The notes beneath the pieces are model-generated. The model was given only the letters and a program-made list of their open reading frames with translations, was not told the DNA's origin and did not search any database. A stretch of 10,059 nucleotides of DNA from Deltaproteobacteria bacterium (GTDB taxonomy: Bacteria > Desulfobacterota > Desulfobulbia > Desulfobulbales > VMSU01), in assembly GCA_024274995.1 (NCBI GenBank), contig JAJSAA010000286.1:1-10059 (forward strand), read 5' to 3'. Shown in pieces: positions 1-6,565 of the stretch. Positions within the stretch are counted from its first letter, which is position 1. Each line of letters starts with the position of its first letter. The position numbers and the translations under genes are program-made.

Positions 1-2
1 AG

Positions 3-1067
3 ACCAGGCTGGATAAGGAAAAAGTTGAACTAAAGGGGCAGGTTGATAATTATCTTCAACGGCCGGATATCCTTTTAAATATAACCAGTAAGCGGCTTAA
101 TCTTGATTATCTTGCCGCCCTGCCGGCGGCTTTACCCAAGGTTGCGGCCGCTCCCAAACCGGCAAAGGCCGCTCCCCGAGCCGGATCTAAAACGGCCATT
201 GCCGCTGCCCTGCCGCCGCTTACCGCCCATGGTGTGATTAAGATTGGGCAGGCCCTTTATAAGAAATTAACTATTAATAATTTTGTGCTGCCCTTTGAAC
301 TCAAAAACGGGGTGTTCAATATTAAGGAGATGAAGGCGGAGGTGGCCGGCGGGCAGCTGGTGGATAATCTGCGGCTGGATCTCAACAAAGTTGATCCGGT
401 TTACAGTGGTGACCTGAAATTGTCAGCTCTGATGATTGATAAACTTGGTCAGGGGCTGGGGCAGTCCTTTGGCAATATGATTAAGGGACGTCTGCAATCG
501 ACCATTAATTTTTCCGGGGCTGGTTTTGAGGCAGCGGCGGTTAAAAGGTCATTAAGTGCCGTGGCGGACTACAGCCTGACCGACGGGGTTATTCAGCAGA
601 ATCCCTTAACGGAAGCCATCTCGGCGCTGCTTGGTCTGCCGGAACTCAAAACCATCGCCTTTAAGGATATGAGCGGCAAGGTCAGGTTGTTAAAGGGCGG
701 CAATATAAAGCTCGATACCACCTTGAGCGCTCAAGGATTAGCGGCTTCTATCGATGGCACCGTTAATCTTGATGGCGCCCTTAATCTGCCGGTGGAGATC
801 AATATTTCTCAAGCTTTGGCTCAGAAAATCAGGAGTAATACCTTAAAAAGATTGTTGGCGGCGAGGAATGGCGGGACGACGGTTAAACTTAGGATCGTCG
901 GCTCTTATAGCAAGCCAAAGGTTACCCTTGATCCTTCATTTATTAAGGCTCAGGCCCGAAAGGCGGTTAAGGAGAAGCTCATGGAACAATTAGATAAGGT
1001 CATAAAGAAAGATGACAGCAAGGCCGCCTCAGGCATACAATTATTAAAAGGCTTTCTCGGGCAGTAG
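3..1067 (+). CDS. AsmA-family envelope protein, C-terminal part (5' truncated by window)
   Basis: The frame is open from the first bases of the window to a TAG at 1065-1067, giving 354 visible residues, so the gene starts upstream. A GTG at 234 is only an internal codon. The first part holds a low-complexity Ala/Pro/Lys linker (about residues 38-75). After it comes a region typical of AsmA C-terminal domains: repeated short beta-strand stretches rich in Gly, Asn and Asp, with elements such as GGQLVDNLRLDL, GRLQSTINFSGAG, TDGVIQQNPL, LLGLPELKTIAFKD and DGTVNLDGALNLPVEI. The end is basic and helical (KAVKEKLMEQLDKVIKKDD). AsmA-family proteins are membrane-anchored, TamB/YhdP-related envelope proteins linked to outer-membrane biogenesis or lipid transport. 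The anchor would lie upstream and cannot be seen. It converges on the carboxylase operon. Family is fairly sure; the exact role is unknown. Confidence 0.8.
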   Translation, partial: TRLDKEKVELKGQVDNYLQRPDILLNITSKRLNLDYLAALPAALPKVAAAPKPAKAAPRAGSKTAIAAALPPLTAHGVIKIGQALYKKLTINNFVLPFELKNGVFNIKEMKAEVAGGQLVDNLRLDLNKVDPVYSGDLKLSALMIDKLGQGLGQSFGNMIKGRLQSTINFSGAGFEAAAVKRSLSAVADYSLTDGVIQQNPLTEAISALLGLPELKTIAFKDMSGKVRLLKGGNIKLDTTLSAQGLAASIDGTVNLDGALNLPVEINISQALAQKIRSNTLKRLLAARNGGTTVKLRIVGSYSKPKVTLDPSFIKAQARKAVKEKLMEQLDKVIKKDDSKAASGIQLLKGFLGQ

Positions 1068-1077
1068 CCGTTGAAAT

Positions 1078-1141
1078 TCAGAGAGGCGAACTGTGCTTCC
1101 TGCGTTTGATTTTGCGGGAGAGCGCAGCTCGGTCTCTCTGA
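1078..1141. repeat. Long imperfect inverted repeat between convergent genes
   Basis: An 8-bp perfect outer stem (TCAGAGAG at 1078-1085 against CTCTCTGA at 1134-1141) encloses a further imperfect stem. CGA and CTG/GCT-type blocks on the left arm pair with AGC/CAG/TCG blocks on the right arm through G-U wobbles and a bulge, around a T-rich apical loop near 1105-1112. It lies 11 nt after the AsmA-like stop and about 75 nt beyond the end of the oppositely directed carboxyltransferase gene. No T-run follows on either strand, so it is not a standard intrinsic terminator. It may act as a 3' stabiliser, a non-canonical terminator or a dispersed palindromic element. Confidence 0.55.
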
Positions 1142-1216
1142 TGCATTATATCTGAAACAGTTACAGCTCAGAGTTTAGGGCAATTTACGGTCACACCTAA
1201 ATAGTTACCAAATAAT

Positions 1217-3124
1217 CTATTTAATCTCAATCTGCAGCAATTTGCCACCCGCCTTTAAAGACTGGCCAAGTTCGGCAAAGATTTTACCAACCGTGCCGTC
1301 TACCTCGCTGTTTACCGGAGTTTGCATCTTCATGGCTTCCATGATGAGCAAGGTGTCACCGGCCTTTACCAGCTGGCCCTCTTCTACCTTTATATCACAG
1401 ACATTGGCGGAGAACGGAGCCCGCATGTCGCCGGCTTGGGCTAATTCGGCGATTTCCTTGCCGCTGATTTCCGGCACCTTCGCGGCCGCTGCAGCTGAGG
1501 ATTCTTCCTGAAAGCTGTAGATTCTCTGCTGATGATCTACATTCAGATAGATATTCCATTTGCCTTCATTTTCGTCTAATTGTTTGGGGCCGATCTCTAT
1601 TATATGCTCCTTGCCGTAATGATCTTTGAAGTGGATGGTCTCTCCCACCTCATAGCCGCCCCGCCGCAGAAAAACACTGGGCGGCAGGACATGGACATGG
1701 CCGAATTCTTCTTCAAATTTGAAGAAATCAACTGCGTCGTTGGGGTGCTGGAGATAAAGTACCAGCTGTTGCTCGGTGGGTTCTGTCCCAAGGCGTTTGG
1801 TCAGAGAGGCCCGTTCCTGCTCAAGATCAATGTCTTCTATATCCTCCTTGCCGCCCTCTCGTGCCAGTATATCCTGCCAGTCAGATCCGAATACCTTTTC
1901 GTATATCCAGTCGGCGGGCTGATAAAAAGGAAAAGGCCCGTATTTGCCAAGGAGAAGATTTTTTAAGTCGCCGGAGGGATTGCCGTAACGCTCGCCGCCC
2001 AGGACATTACTTACCGCGGTGGTCCAGATGATCTGGGAGCCGGGAGTAACGCTCCACCAATTACCCAGCTCAATCTGGACCTTGGGTAGTTCCTCGTGGA
2101 GGATATGGGGCATTTGATCTAAAAAGCCGCCCTTTACTGCTTGCTCAAAGCTGGAGCCCATAGCTCCGCCTGGTAATTTATGTATTTGAACGGTGGGTGA
2201 GAAGCCCTTGAACTGGGACTCAAAATAATCATAATGCTCCCGCTCATTACGAAGAACCTCGGAGGTCTCAATTACGGCCTCGACATCGACGGTGGCTGGA
2301 TTCTTGCCATAGTCCTTCAGGGTATCAATGACGGTGAGAATGGGAGGCGGGCCGTAATAACCGGTGAAGGCGTGGTCGGCGGCATCAATAATCTCTGCCC
2401 CGTTTAGGACGGCGGCGGTTATCCGGCCCACGTCGTTGCCATCGGTGTTATGACCATGATAATGGATGACGAGATCAGGGAATTTACCCTTGATGGCCTC
2501 CACCAGACTGCCAATGCGTTTGGGAGTGCCGAGGCCGCCGTGGTTTTTGATGCATAGAAGGATATCCTCTCCGGTAACCGCAAGAATCTCGGCCACCTTG
2601 CTCAGGTAGTAATCATTGGTATGTTCGGGGCCGGTGGAAAAGCAGATAGAAGGTTCCAAAATCTTGCCGGCGGCCTGTACCTCTTCAAAGACGGCCTGCA
2701 TGTTGGGGATATAATTCAAAAAATCAAATACTCGCCAGACATCGACATACTTGGCAAATTCACGCACTGTCTGGCGGATTACATTTTGGGGATAGGGCCG
2801 GTAGCCAAAGAGATTAACTCCCCGGCACAGGGTTTGAAACATGGTGTTGGGCATCTTTTCACGCAGGAGTTTGAGCTTTAAAAAAGGATCAACCTGTTTG
2901 CGTAGAATATCCACGTGGATGGAGGCCCCGCCGGTGATCTCGAGAGAAAGATATTTGGCTTTTTCCCGGGCCGGGGCGGCGAGGAGATCAGTGTGGAGCA
3001 AAATACGGTTTTTGAAGTCGGACTGTGAGAGATCACTGGCCGTGTTGGTGATGAAGTAACCGTCCGTACCACGGATGGTGGACAGTACTTCTTTAATACT
3101 CATACCTTGAATAATATGTTCCAT
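1217..3124 (-). CDS. Divergent PycB/OadA-like carboxyltransferase with C-terminal biotin carrier domain
   Basis: The protein has 635 aa, close to the usual size of PycB/OadA/CfiA-type subunits. Order of parts: carboxyltransferase TIM-barrel (about 20-300), conserved carboxylase/linker region (about 310-540, including SVTPGS at 358-363 and LPPSVFLRRGG), an Ala-rich hinge (544-548) and a biotinyl domain (about 566-635). The biotinyl domain carries MEAMKM, with Lys599 as the predicted biotinylated residue. Aligned from memory with pyruvate carboxylase, the metal ligands appear kept: Asp31, Lys193, His223 and His225, as do Gln34, Arg101 and Thr360. Motifs that normally read FRDAHQS, KDMAG, HTHDTSG and TSQP instead read ASDLSQS (one residue short, losing the Arg), KNHGG, HGHNTDG and a Tyr/Pro-rich loop. 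It probably transfers CO2 from biotin to pyruvate or another acceptor; the acceptor is uncertain. The ATG at 3124 has an AAGGAA Shine-Dalgarno overlapping the upstream stop. No decarboxylase membrane subunit is visible. Confidence 0.85.
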   Translation of the reverse strand: MEHIIQGMSIKEVLSTIRGTDGYFITNTASDLSQSDFKNRILLHTDLLAAPAREKAKYLSLEITGGASIHVDILRKQVDPFLKLKLLREKMPNTMFQTLCRGVNLFGYRPYPQNVIRQTVREFAKYVDVWRVFDFLNYIPNMQAVFEEVQAAGKILEPSICFSTGPEHTNDYYLSKVAEILAVTGEDILLCIKNHGGLGTPKRIGSLVEAIKGKFPDLVIHYHGHNTDGNDVGRITAAVLNGAEIIDAADHAFTGYYGPPPILTVIDTLKDYGKNPATVDVEAVIETSEVLRNEREHYDYFESQFKGFSPTVQIHKLPGGAMGSSFEQAVKGGFLDQMPHILHEELPKVQIELGNWWSVTPGSQIIWTTAVSNVLGGERYGNPSGDLKNLLLGKYGPFPFYQPADWIYEKVFGSDWQDILAREGGKEDIEDIDLEQERASLTKRLGTEPTEQQLVLYLQHPNDAVDFFKFEEEFGHVHVLPPSVFLRRGGYEVGETIHFKDHYGKEHIIEIGPKQLDENEGKWNIYLNVDHQQRIYSFQEESSAAAAAKVPEISGKEIAELAQAGDMRAPFSANVCDIKVEEGQLVKAGDTLLIMEAMKMQTPVNSEVDGTVGKIFAELGQSLKAGGKLLQIEIK

Positions 3125-3135
3125 GTTAAAATTCC

Positions 3136-4578
3136 TTAAATCGCGTATGGGTTTTCCTGCCGAAAGTGGATTTCGGCAATCAATCTGGCTATTTTATTTA
3201 CCTCGGTTCTTTGATCGGTGTACTCAAAGAGATGGTCATGGGTTTCGAGATAGGATGTATCAAATTGACCATTCTGAAAATCCTGGTCGTTAACCAGGTT
3301 TTGATAAAAGGGGATGGTGGTTTTAGGCCCGGCGATAACAAAATTATGCAGGCAGCGCCGCATGCGGTCTACGGTTTCATTCCAGGAATAGCCGTGTACT
3401 GTCAGTTTTACCAGCAGGGAGTCATAGACCTCTGGAATCTTATAGCCCTGGTAAACGAAGCCGTCTAAACGGACGCCATAGCCGCCGGGAGAGCGGTAAA
3501 CTGAAACGGTTTTACCGCCCTCGGGCATGAAATTATTTTGCGGGTCTTCGGCGTTAATCCGCATCTCGATGGCGTGGCCGCGGAGCTGGACATCATCCTG
3601 GCTGAAGGACAGTTTTTTACCCATGGCCAGTTTTATCTGGGTGCGGACAATGTCGATGCCAGTGATCATCTCGCTTACCGTATGTTCGACCTGCACTCTG
3701 GTGTTGATCTCCATGAAATATAAATTCATCTCACGATCCACCAGAAATTCTACCGTCCCGGCATTGGTATAATTAGCCGCCCGGGCTGCTACAACTGCAG
3801 TCTGGCATATGGTATCCAGTAATTTTTGATCTTTAATCAGTGAGGGGGCAATCTCCACCAGCTTTTGATTGCGGCGCTGGATAGAGCAGTCTCGGGTGCC
3901 GAGATGCAGCACCGTCCCCCATTTGTCGGCAATTATCTGTACCTCAACATGTTTGGGGGTAAGGACTACCTTTTCGAGATAGACCCGGTCGTCATTAAAG
4001 GCCGCCTTCGCCTCGGAGCGGGCTAAGGGGATTGACTCAACAAGCTCGGCCTCAGTTTCGATGCGGCGGATACCGCGGCCGCCCCCGCCAGAGGTGGCCT
4101 TCAGCATTATGGGATAGCCGTATTTACGGCCAAATTCCACCGCCTCAGCCGTGCCGGCCTCACCGGCGGTAAGATTACTGGTACCGGGCACCATGGGGAT
4201 ATTGGCCTTGGCCATGATCTCACGGGCGATTACCTTATTGCCGAGATTTTCAATAACCTCGCTGGCCGGGCCGATGAAGGTCAAACCGGCATCCTCGCAG
4301 GCCTTGGCAAAGGCGGGATTCTCGGCCAGAAATCCATAACCTGGATGGATGGCGCAGGCCCCTACCTTCTGGGCGGTGGCAATGACCTTGTCAATGTTGA
4401 GATAATCGACTCTGGGGCCGTCGCCAATACATACGGCCTCGTCTGCCGCCCTGATGTGAAGGGCTTCATTATCTGGTTTCTCGTAGATTGCGGCCGCGGT
4501 ATATCCCAGCTCCTGTACCGCCCTTATTATACGCAGGGCAATCTCACCTCGGTTAGCGATTAGAATCTTTTTTTTCAC
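3136..4578 (-). CDS. pycA: Biotin carboxylase subunit (PycA/AccC-type)
   Basis: ATP-dependent carboxylation of the biotin on the partner carrier protein. I start it at the GTG at 4578 (480 aa, VKKKILIANRGEIA), because this matches the conserved family N-terminus and has AAGAGGT 8 nt upstream. The frame stays open to 4722, but that 48-residue extension looks unlike any biotin carboxylase. Domains: Rossmann-like N-terminal domain (1-113), ATP-grasp (about 114-318) with glycine loop GGGGRG (164-169), and C-terminal domain (about 332-445). Expected catalytic or ligand residues are present: Lys115, Lys160, His210, Lys239, Glu277, Glu290, Asn292, Arg294 and Arg340. MEINTRVQVEHTVSE resembles pyruvate carboxylase more than acetyl-CoA carboxylase. 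Small departures: TRDCSIQRR where ERDCS is usual, and AIEMR where AIECR is usual. It is first in an operon with the carboxyltransferase gene 11 nt downstream. The choice between pycA and a specialised homologue depends on that partner's substrate. Confidence 0.9.
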   Translation of the reverse strand: MKKKILIANRGEIALRIIRAVQELGYTAAAIYEKPDNEALHIRAADEAVCIGDGPRVDYLNIDKVIATAQKVGACAIHPGYGFLAENPAFAKACEDAGLTFIGPASEVIENLGNKVIAREIMAKANIPMVPGTSNLTAGEAGTAEAVEFGRKYGYPIMLKATSGGGGRGIRRIETEAELVESIPLARSEAKAAFNDDRVYLEKVVLTPKHVEVQIIADKWGTVLHLGTRDCSIQRRNQKLVEIAPSLIKDQKLLDTICQTAVVAARAANYTNAGTVEFLVDREMNLYFMEINTRVQVEHTVSEMITGIDIVRTQIKLAMGKKLSFSQDDVQLRGHAIEMRINAEDPQNNFMPEGGKTVSVYRSPGGYGVRLDGFVYQGYKIPEVYDSLLVKLTVHGYSWNETVDRMRRCLHNFVIAGPKTTIPFYQNLVNDQDFQNGQFDTSYLETHDHLFEYTDQRTEVNKIARLIAEIHFRQENPYAI

Positions 4579-4586
4579 TATGGGGT

Positions 4587-4593
4587 ACCTCTT
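4587..4593 (-). promoter_or_regulatory. Ribosome binding site setting the GTG start of the biotin carboxylase
   Basis: AAGAGGT on the minus strand lies 8 nt before the GTG at 4578. This supports the short form of the protein over the longer in-frame ATG at 4722, whose added sequence overlaps the structured leader. Confidence 0.65.
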
Positions 4594-4644
4594 AATGCTT
4601 AAATTATTAGCTGAATTTATACCGCAGGTCTTCTTGATCTCCAC

Positions 4645-4716
4645 GGTAGTAATCAGGGGCGGACTGGAAATCCGCCTCAATGGACGACTACCACATTGTT
4701 CCAGGTCTGAAGTGGT
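4645..4716 (-). promoter_or_regulatory. Structured 5' leader of the carboxylase operon with competing stems
   Basis: In the minus-strand leader RNA, one fold pairs GGTAGT (4692-4687) with ACTACC (4650-4645). It encloses a 6-bp GC-rich hairpin, GGCGGA (4676-4671) with TCCGCC (4663-4658) and a 7-nt loop. An alternative 5-bp stem pairs ACCAC (4716-4712) with GTGGT (4694-4690), and this uses bases needed by the outer GGTAGT stem. The two folds cannot coexist, which suggests a switch or attenuator. No poly-U tract follows, so any control would more likely act on translation or RNA stability. It matches no riboswitch class that I recognise. Confidence 0.35.
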
Positions 4717-4749
4717 TTGCAATTCAACTAATTATAATATCATATTATT

Positions 4750-4786
4750 ATTTTATGCGAAACCCCTCTCTTGTGAATTAGAGAGG
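4750..4786 (-). promoter_or_regulatory. Candidate sigma70 promoter with dyad around the -35 box
   Basis: Reading the minus strand, TTCACA (4777-4772) and TAAAAT (4755-4750) are separated by 16 nt. Each is one mismatch from the -35 and -10 consensus. Transcription would start near 4742, leaving a leader of about 160 nt before the GTG at 4578. A perfect 7-bp inverted repeat, CCTCTCT (4765-4771) and AGAGAGG (4780-4786), flanks an 8-nt spacer holding the -35 hexamer. That is a plausible position for a dimeric repressor site. A second -10-like TATAAT lies at 4736-4731 but has a poorer -35. Confidence 0.5.
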
Positions 4787-4814
4787 ATGGCGTTGGTTTA
4801 ATGATGATTCCGGT

Positions 4815-4854
4815 CTATAAAAAAGGCCCCGCATCCTGGGTAGGAGGCGGGGCC
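4815..4854 (-). terminator. Intrinsic terminator of the NapC-like cytochrome gene
   Basis: An 8-bp perfect GC stem, GGCCCCGC (4825-4832) with GCGGGGCC (4847-4854), is extended by a 4-bp TCCT/AGGA inner stem after one mismatch, with a GGGT tetraloop. On the minus strand it is followed at once by TTTTTTATA. It lies about 30 nt past the cytochrome stop codon. On the plus strand it lacks a T-run, so it works in one direction only. Confidence 0.93.
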
Positions 4855-4886
4855 TGGCTCACAAAAAGATCAGTGAGTTCTACTGG

Positions 4887-6293
4887 TTATTCCGGATCAT
4901 CATGACAAAGATCACAATCCTGCGGAATGGCGTCACCCTTGGTGTCGACATGTGAGTCATCATGACAGCGCCAGCAGCCCCAGCCCTCATCGGCTCGTTG
5001 ATGGCCTATGTCACTGCCGTATGTGCCCCATTTAATTCTCATATCAGGCCATACATTGTCAAGATATGATTTAAGGATGAAGGCACCAGCCTTTTGCAGA
5101 TCAGCCATGTGCTTATTGGCAAAGGCCTGGCCATGACGTTTGACCTGTAACTTAACAAGATACTTGGTCATCTGAGCACTGGCTTCATCACGGCTCTTGT
5201 ATTGCTTGGTGATGGCGGTAATACAATCCTCCCTGATACCAGGGATATCCTGATTTATTTTCTTGCTGTAGAGGCCGAGGTCAACCATATTGTCAGGCAT
5301 ATCAAATATATGGGTGGGACGGTTGTGACAGTCAATACAGTCCATTGTCCGCCATTTGGCATCTTTAGGAAGCTTGACGTCGGTATTGATAAATTCATCT
5401 TTAGAACCGTCGGCCCTGGTGACCTTGACCTTGGAGATATTGTGACGTTTTTTGTCGGCCAGGTATTGAATTTTAACGCCGTTACTGACGTGCCAGTGAA
5501 TACCCTCGTATTTACCGGTTATCCTGTTCATGCCGCCAATATGAAGGGCGATATTATTGATGATGGGGGTCTTCTGGTCGTCATTCGTAAAGTGAATAAA
5601 GGTCTTGACCCGTTTGCCGCTGAATTTTTCCGGCCAATGACACTGCTCGCAGGTATCACGCGCCGGCCGCAAATTCTGAACCGGGTCAGGAATAGGCCGG
5701 TCATAGCTGTTGGTGAGTACGCCCCAGACCTGGCGCAGACCGGAAATTTTGGCTTTTACAAACCAGCTTACCCCAGGGCCAATGTGACACTCAACGCAGG
5801 CTACCTTGGCGTGCGGAGAACGTCTATAGGCTGAATACTCAGGGGCCATAACCTTATGACACACCGTGCCGCAGAAGACCGGGGAGTCGGAGAACTCATA
5901 GCCTTCAAAACCGATAACGGTGAGCAGGGTGAAAAATAAGACGGTGAGGACGATTAACCAGACTAACAGCTTGCGGTGTTTGTGGTCGCTCAGGTTAATC
6001 TGCAGATGCTCTCTGGCAATACCGTATTTAAACCATTGCCGGCGGCGAAGATAGGCGGCAAGGGGAATGAGTATCAAGCCCGTTACCATACCTCCGGGAA
6101 GTATCATGAAGGCAAATATCGAAACATATACATTGTTGGTCAACCCGAATATCTCAACAACAAGGCCTAAGACCATTAAGGTTGCAGAGACTGTAGTCAG
6201 CATAACACCGATCAGACCAAGTGGTGAACGCCACATGCCTCTTATTATATGTGCCCAGGGACCCCGCTCGCTTGCTTCTTCTTTAGACATCAT
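4887..6293 (-). CDS. NapC/NirT-family (ImcH-like) membrane-anchored hexaheme c-type cytochrome
   Basis: The protein has 468 aa. Three hydrophobic helices lie at about 24-50, 55-82 and 108-130, followed by a periplasmic domain with six heme sites: Cys141-x3-Cys145-His146, then CxxCH at 166-170, 215-219, 319-323, 440-444 and 460-464. The blocks HKVMAPEY, SPHAKVACVECHIGPG, NLRPARDTCEQCHWPEKF and DCIDCHNRPTH match a widespread deltaproteobacterial NapC/NirT family that includes Geobacter ImcH. Members oxidise menaquinol in the inner membrane and pass electrons to periplasmic cytochromes. The CX3CH first site looks typical of this subfamily as I recall it. Two ATGs lie in tandem at 6293 and 6290. 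AGGAG sits only 2 nt before the first and 5 nt before the second, so 6290 may be the real start. It appears monocistronic. The physiological electron acceptor cannot be told from sequence. Confidence 0.9.
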   Translation of the reverse strand: MMSKEEASERGPWAHIIRGMWRSPLGLIGVMLTTVSATLMVLGLVVEIFGLTNNVYVSIFAFMILPGGMVTGLILIPLAAYLRRRQWFKYGIAREHLQINLSDHKHRKLLVWLIVLTVLFFTLLTVIGFEGYEFSDSPVFCGTVCHKVMAPEYSAYRRSPHAKVACVECHIGPGVSWFVKAKISGLRQVWGVLTNSYDRPIPDPVQNLRPARDTCEQCHWPEKFSGKRVKTFIHFTNDDQKTPIINNIALHIGGMNRITGKYEGIHWHVSNGVKIQYLADKKRHNISKVKVTRADGSKDEFINTDVKLPKDAKWRTMDCIDCHNRPTHIFDMPDNMVDLGLYSKKINQDIPGIREDCITAITKQYKSRDEASAQMTKYLVKLQVKRHGQAFANKHMADLQKAGAFILKSYLDNVWPDMRIKWGTYGSDIGHQRADEGWGCWRCHDDSHVDTKGDAIPQDCDLCHDDPE

Positions 6294-6311
6294 TACTCCT
6301 CTGATTTTTCA

Positions 6312-6326
6312 CATTTCATTGAAATG
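6312..6326. repeat. Perfect 15-bp palindrome upstream of the cytochrome start
   Basis: CATTTCA-T-TGAAATG is a perfect dyad (7+1+7). It lies about 20 nt upstream of the NapC-like start, between its Shine-Dalgarno and the candidate promoter. It could be an operator or a leader hairpin. It does not match the FNR or CRP consensus. Confidence 0.4.
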
Positions 6327-6383
6327 CTTAATTACCAAAAACTTAATACCTCGATACCTTCTCACAACGCAAAAACGATGGAA

Positions 6384-6412
6384 TGTATAAAACATTTTTC
6401 CTTAAAGTACAA
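6384..6412 (-). promoter_or_regulatory. Candidate promoter of the NapC-like cytochrome gene
   Basis: On the minus strand TTGTAC (6412-6407) and TATACA (6389-6384) are 17 nt apart, partial matches to the sigma70 -35 and -10 boxes, in an AT-rich gap. It would give a leader of about 85 nt. The rest of the gap (6294-6565) is AT-rich with T- and A-runs. No clear promoter for the plus-strand acetyltransferase gene could be picked out. Confidence 0.35.
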
Positions 6413-6565
6413 TCTGCAAAAGAAAAAAAATGTAAAATTTTAGATAACTATCCGACAATACAGCTAATTTTTTTGTTAAGTATTTTTTTGTAGTTGACGG
6501 CAGTTAACTATTCAAGTAGGTCTGTAAACTACCATCAACTCCGCAATTCGGCTCGACAAGTTACG

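Noticed and set aside
1217..4578. A membrane-bound sodium-pumping oxaloacetate decarboxylase operon.
   Set aside because: No beta or gamma membrane subunit is visible, and a biotin carboxylase is directly linked, which points to an ATP-dependent carboxylase.
4656..4678. A complete tRNA-Ser gene around the anticodon-arm-like hairpin.
   Set aside because: No acceptor stem, D arm, long variable arm or T arm can be found in the flanking sequence.
4579..4722. A 48-residue N-terminal extension of the biotin carboxylase.
   Set aside because: The conserved family N-terminus begins at the GTG at 4578 with a good Shine-Dalgarno. The extension covers the structured leader and resembles no carboxylase sequence.
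5202..5834. A 210-codon open frame on the plus strand opposite the NapC-like gene.
   Set aside because: It lies wholly antisense to a gene with six heme motifs and clear family blocks. Its own translation shows no recognisable domain, and the frame is explained by codon composition of the real gene.
6494..6530. TTGACG at 6494-6499 as the -35 box of an acetyltransferase promoter.
   Set aside because: No acceptable -10 hexamer lies 16-18 nt downstream.
6494..6565. TTG start adding 24 residues to the acetyltransferase.
   Set aside because: It has no Shine-Dalgarno and directly follows a stop in a T-rich tract. The ATG at 6566 is preferred, though its ribosome site is also weak and the choice remains open.
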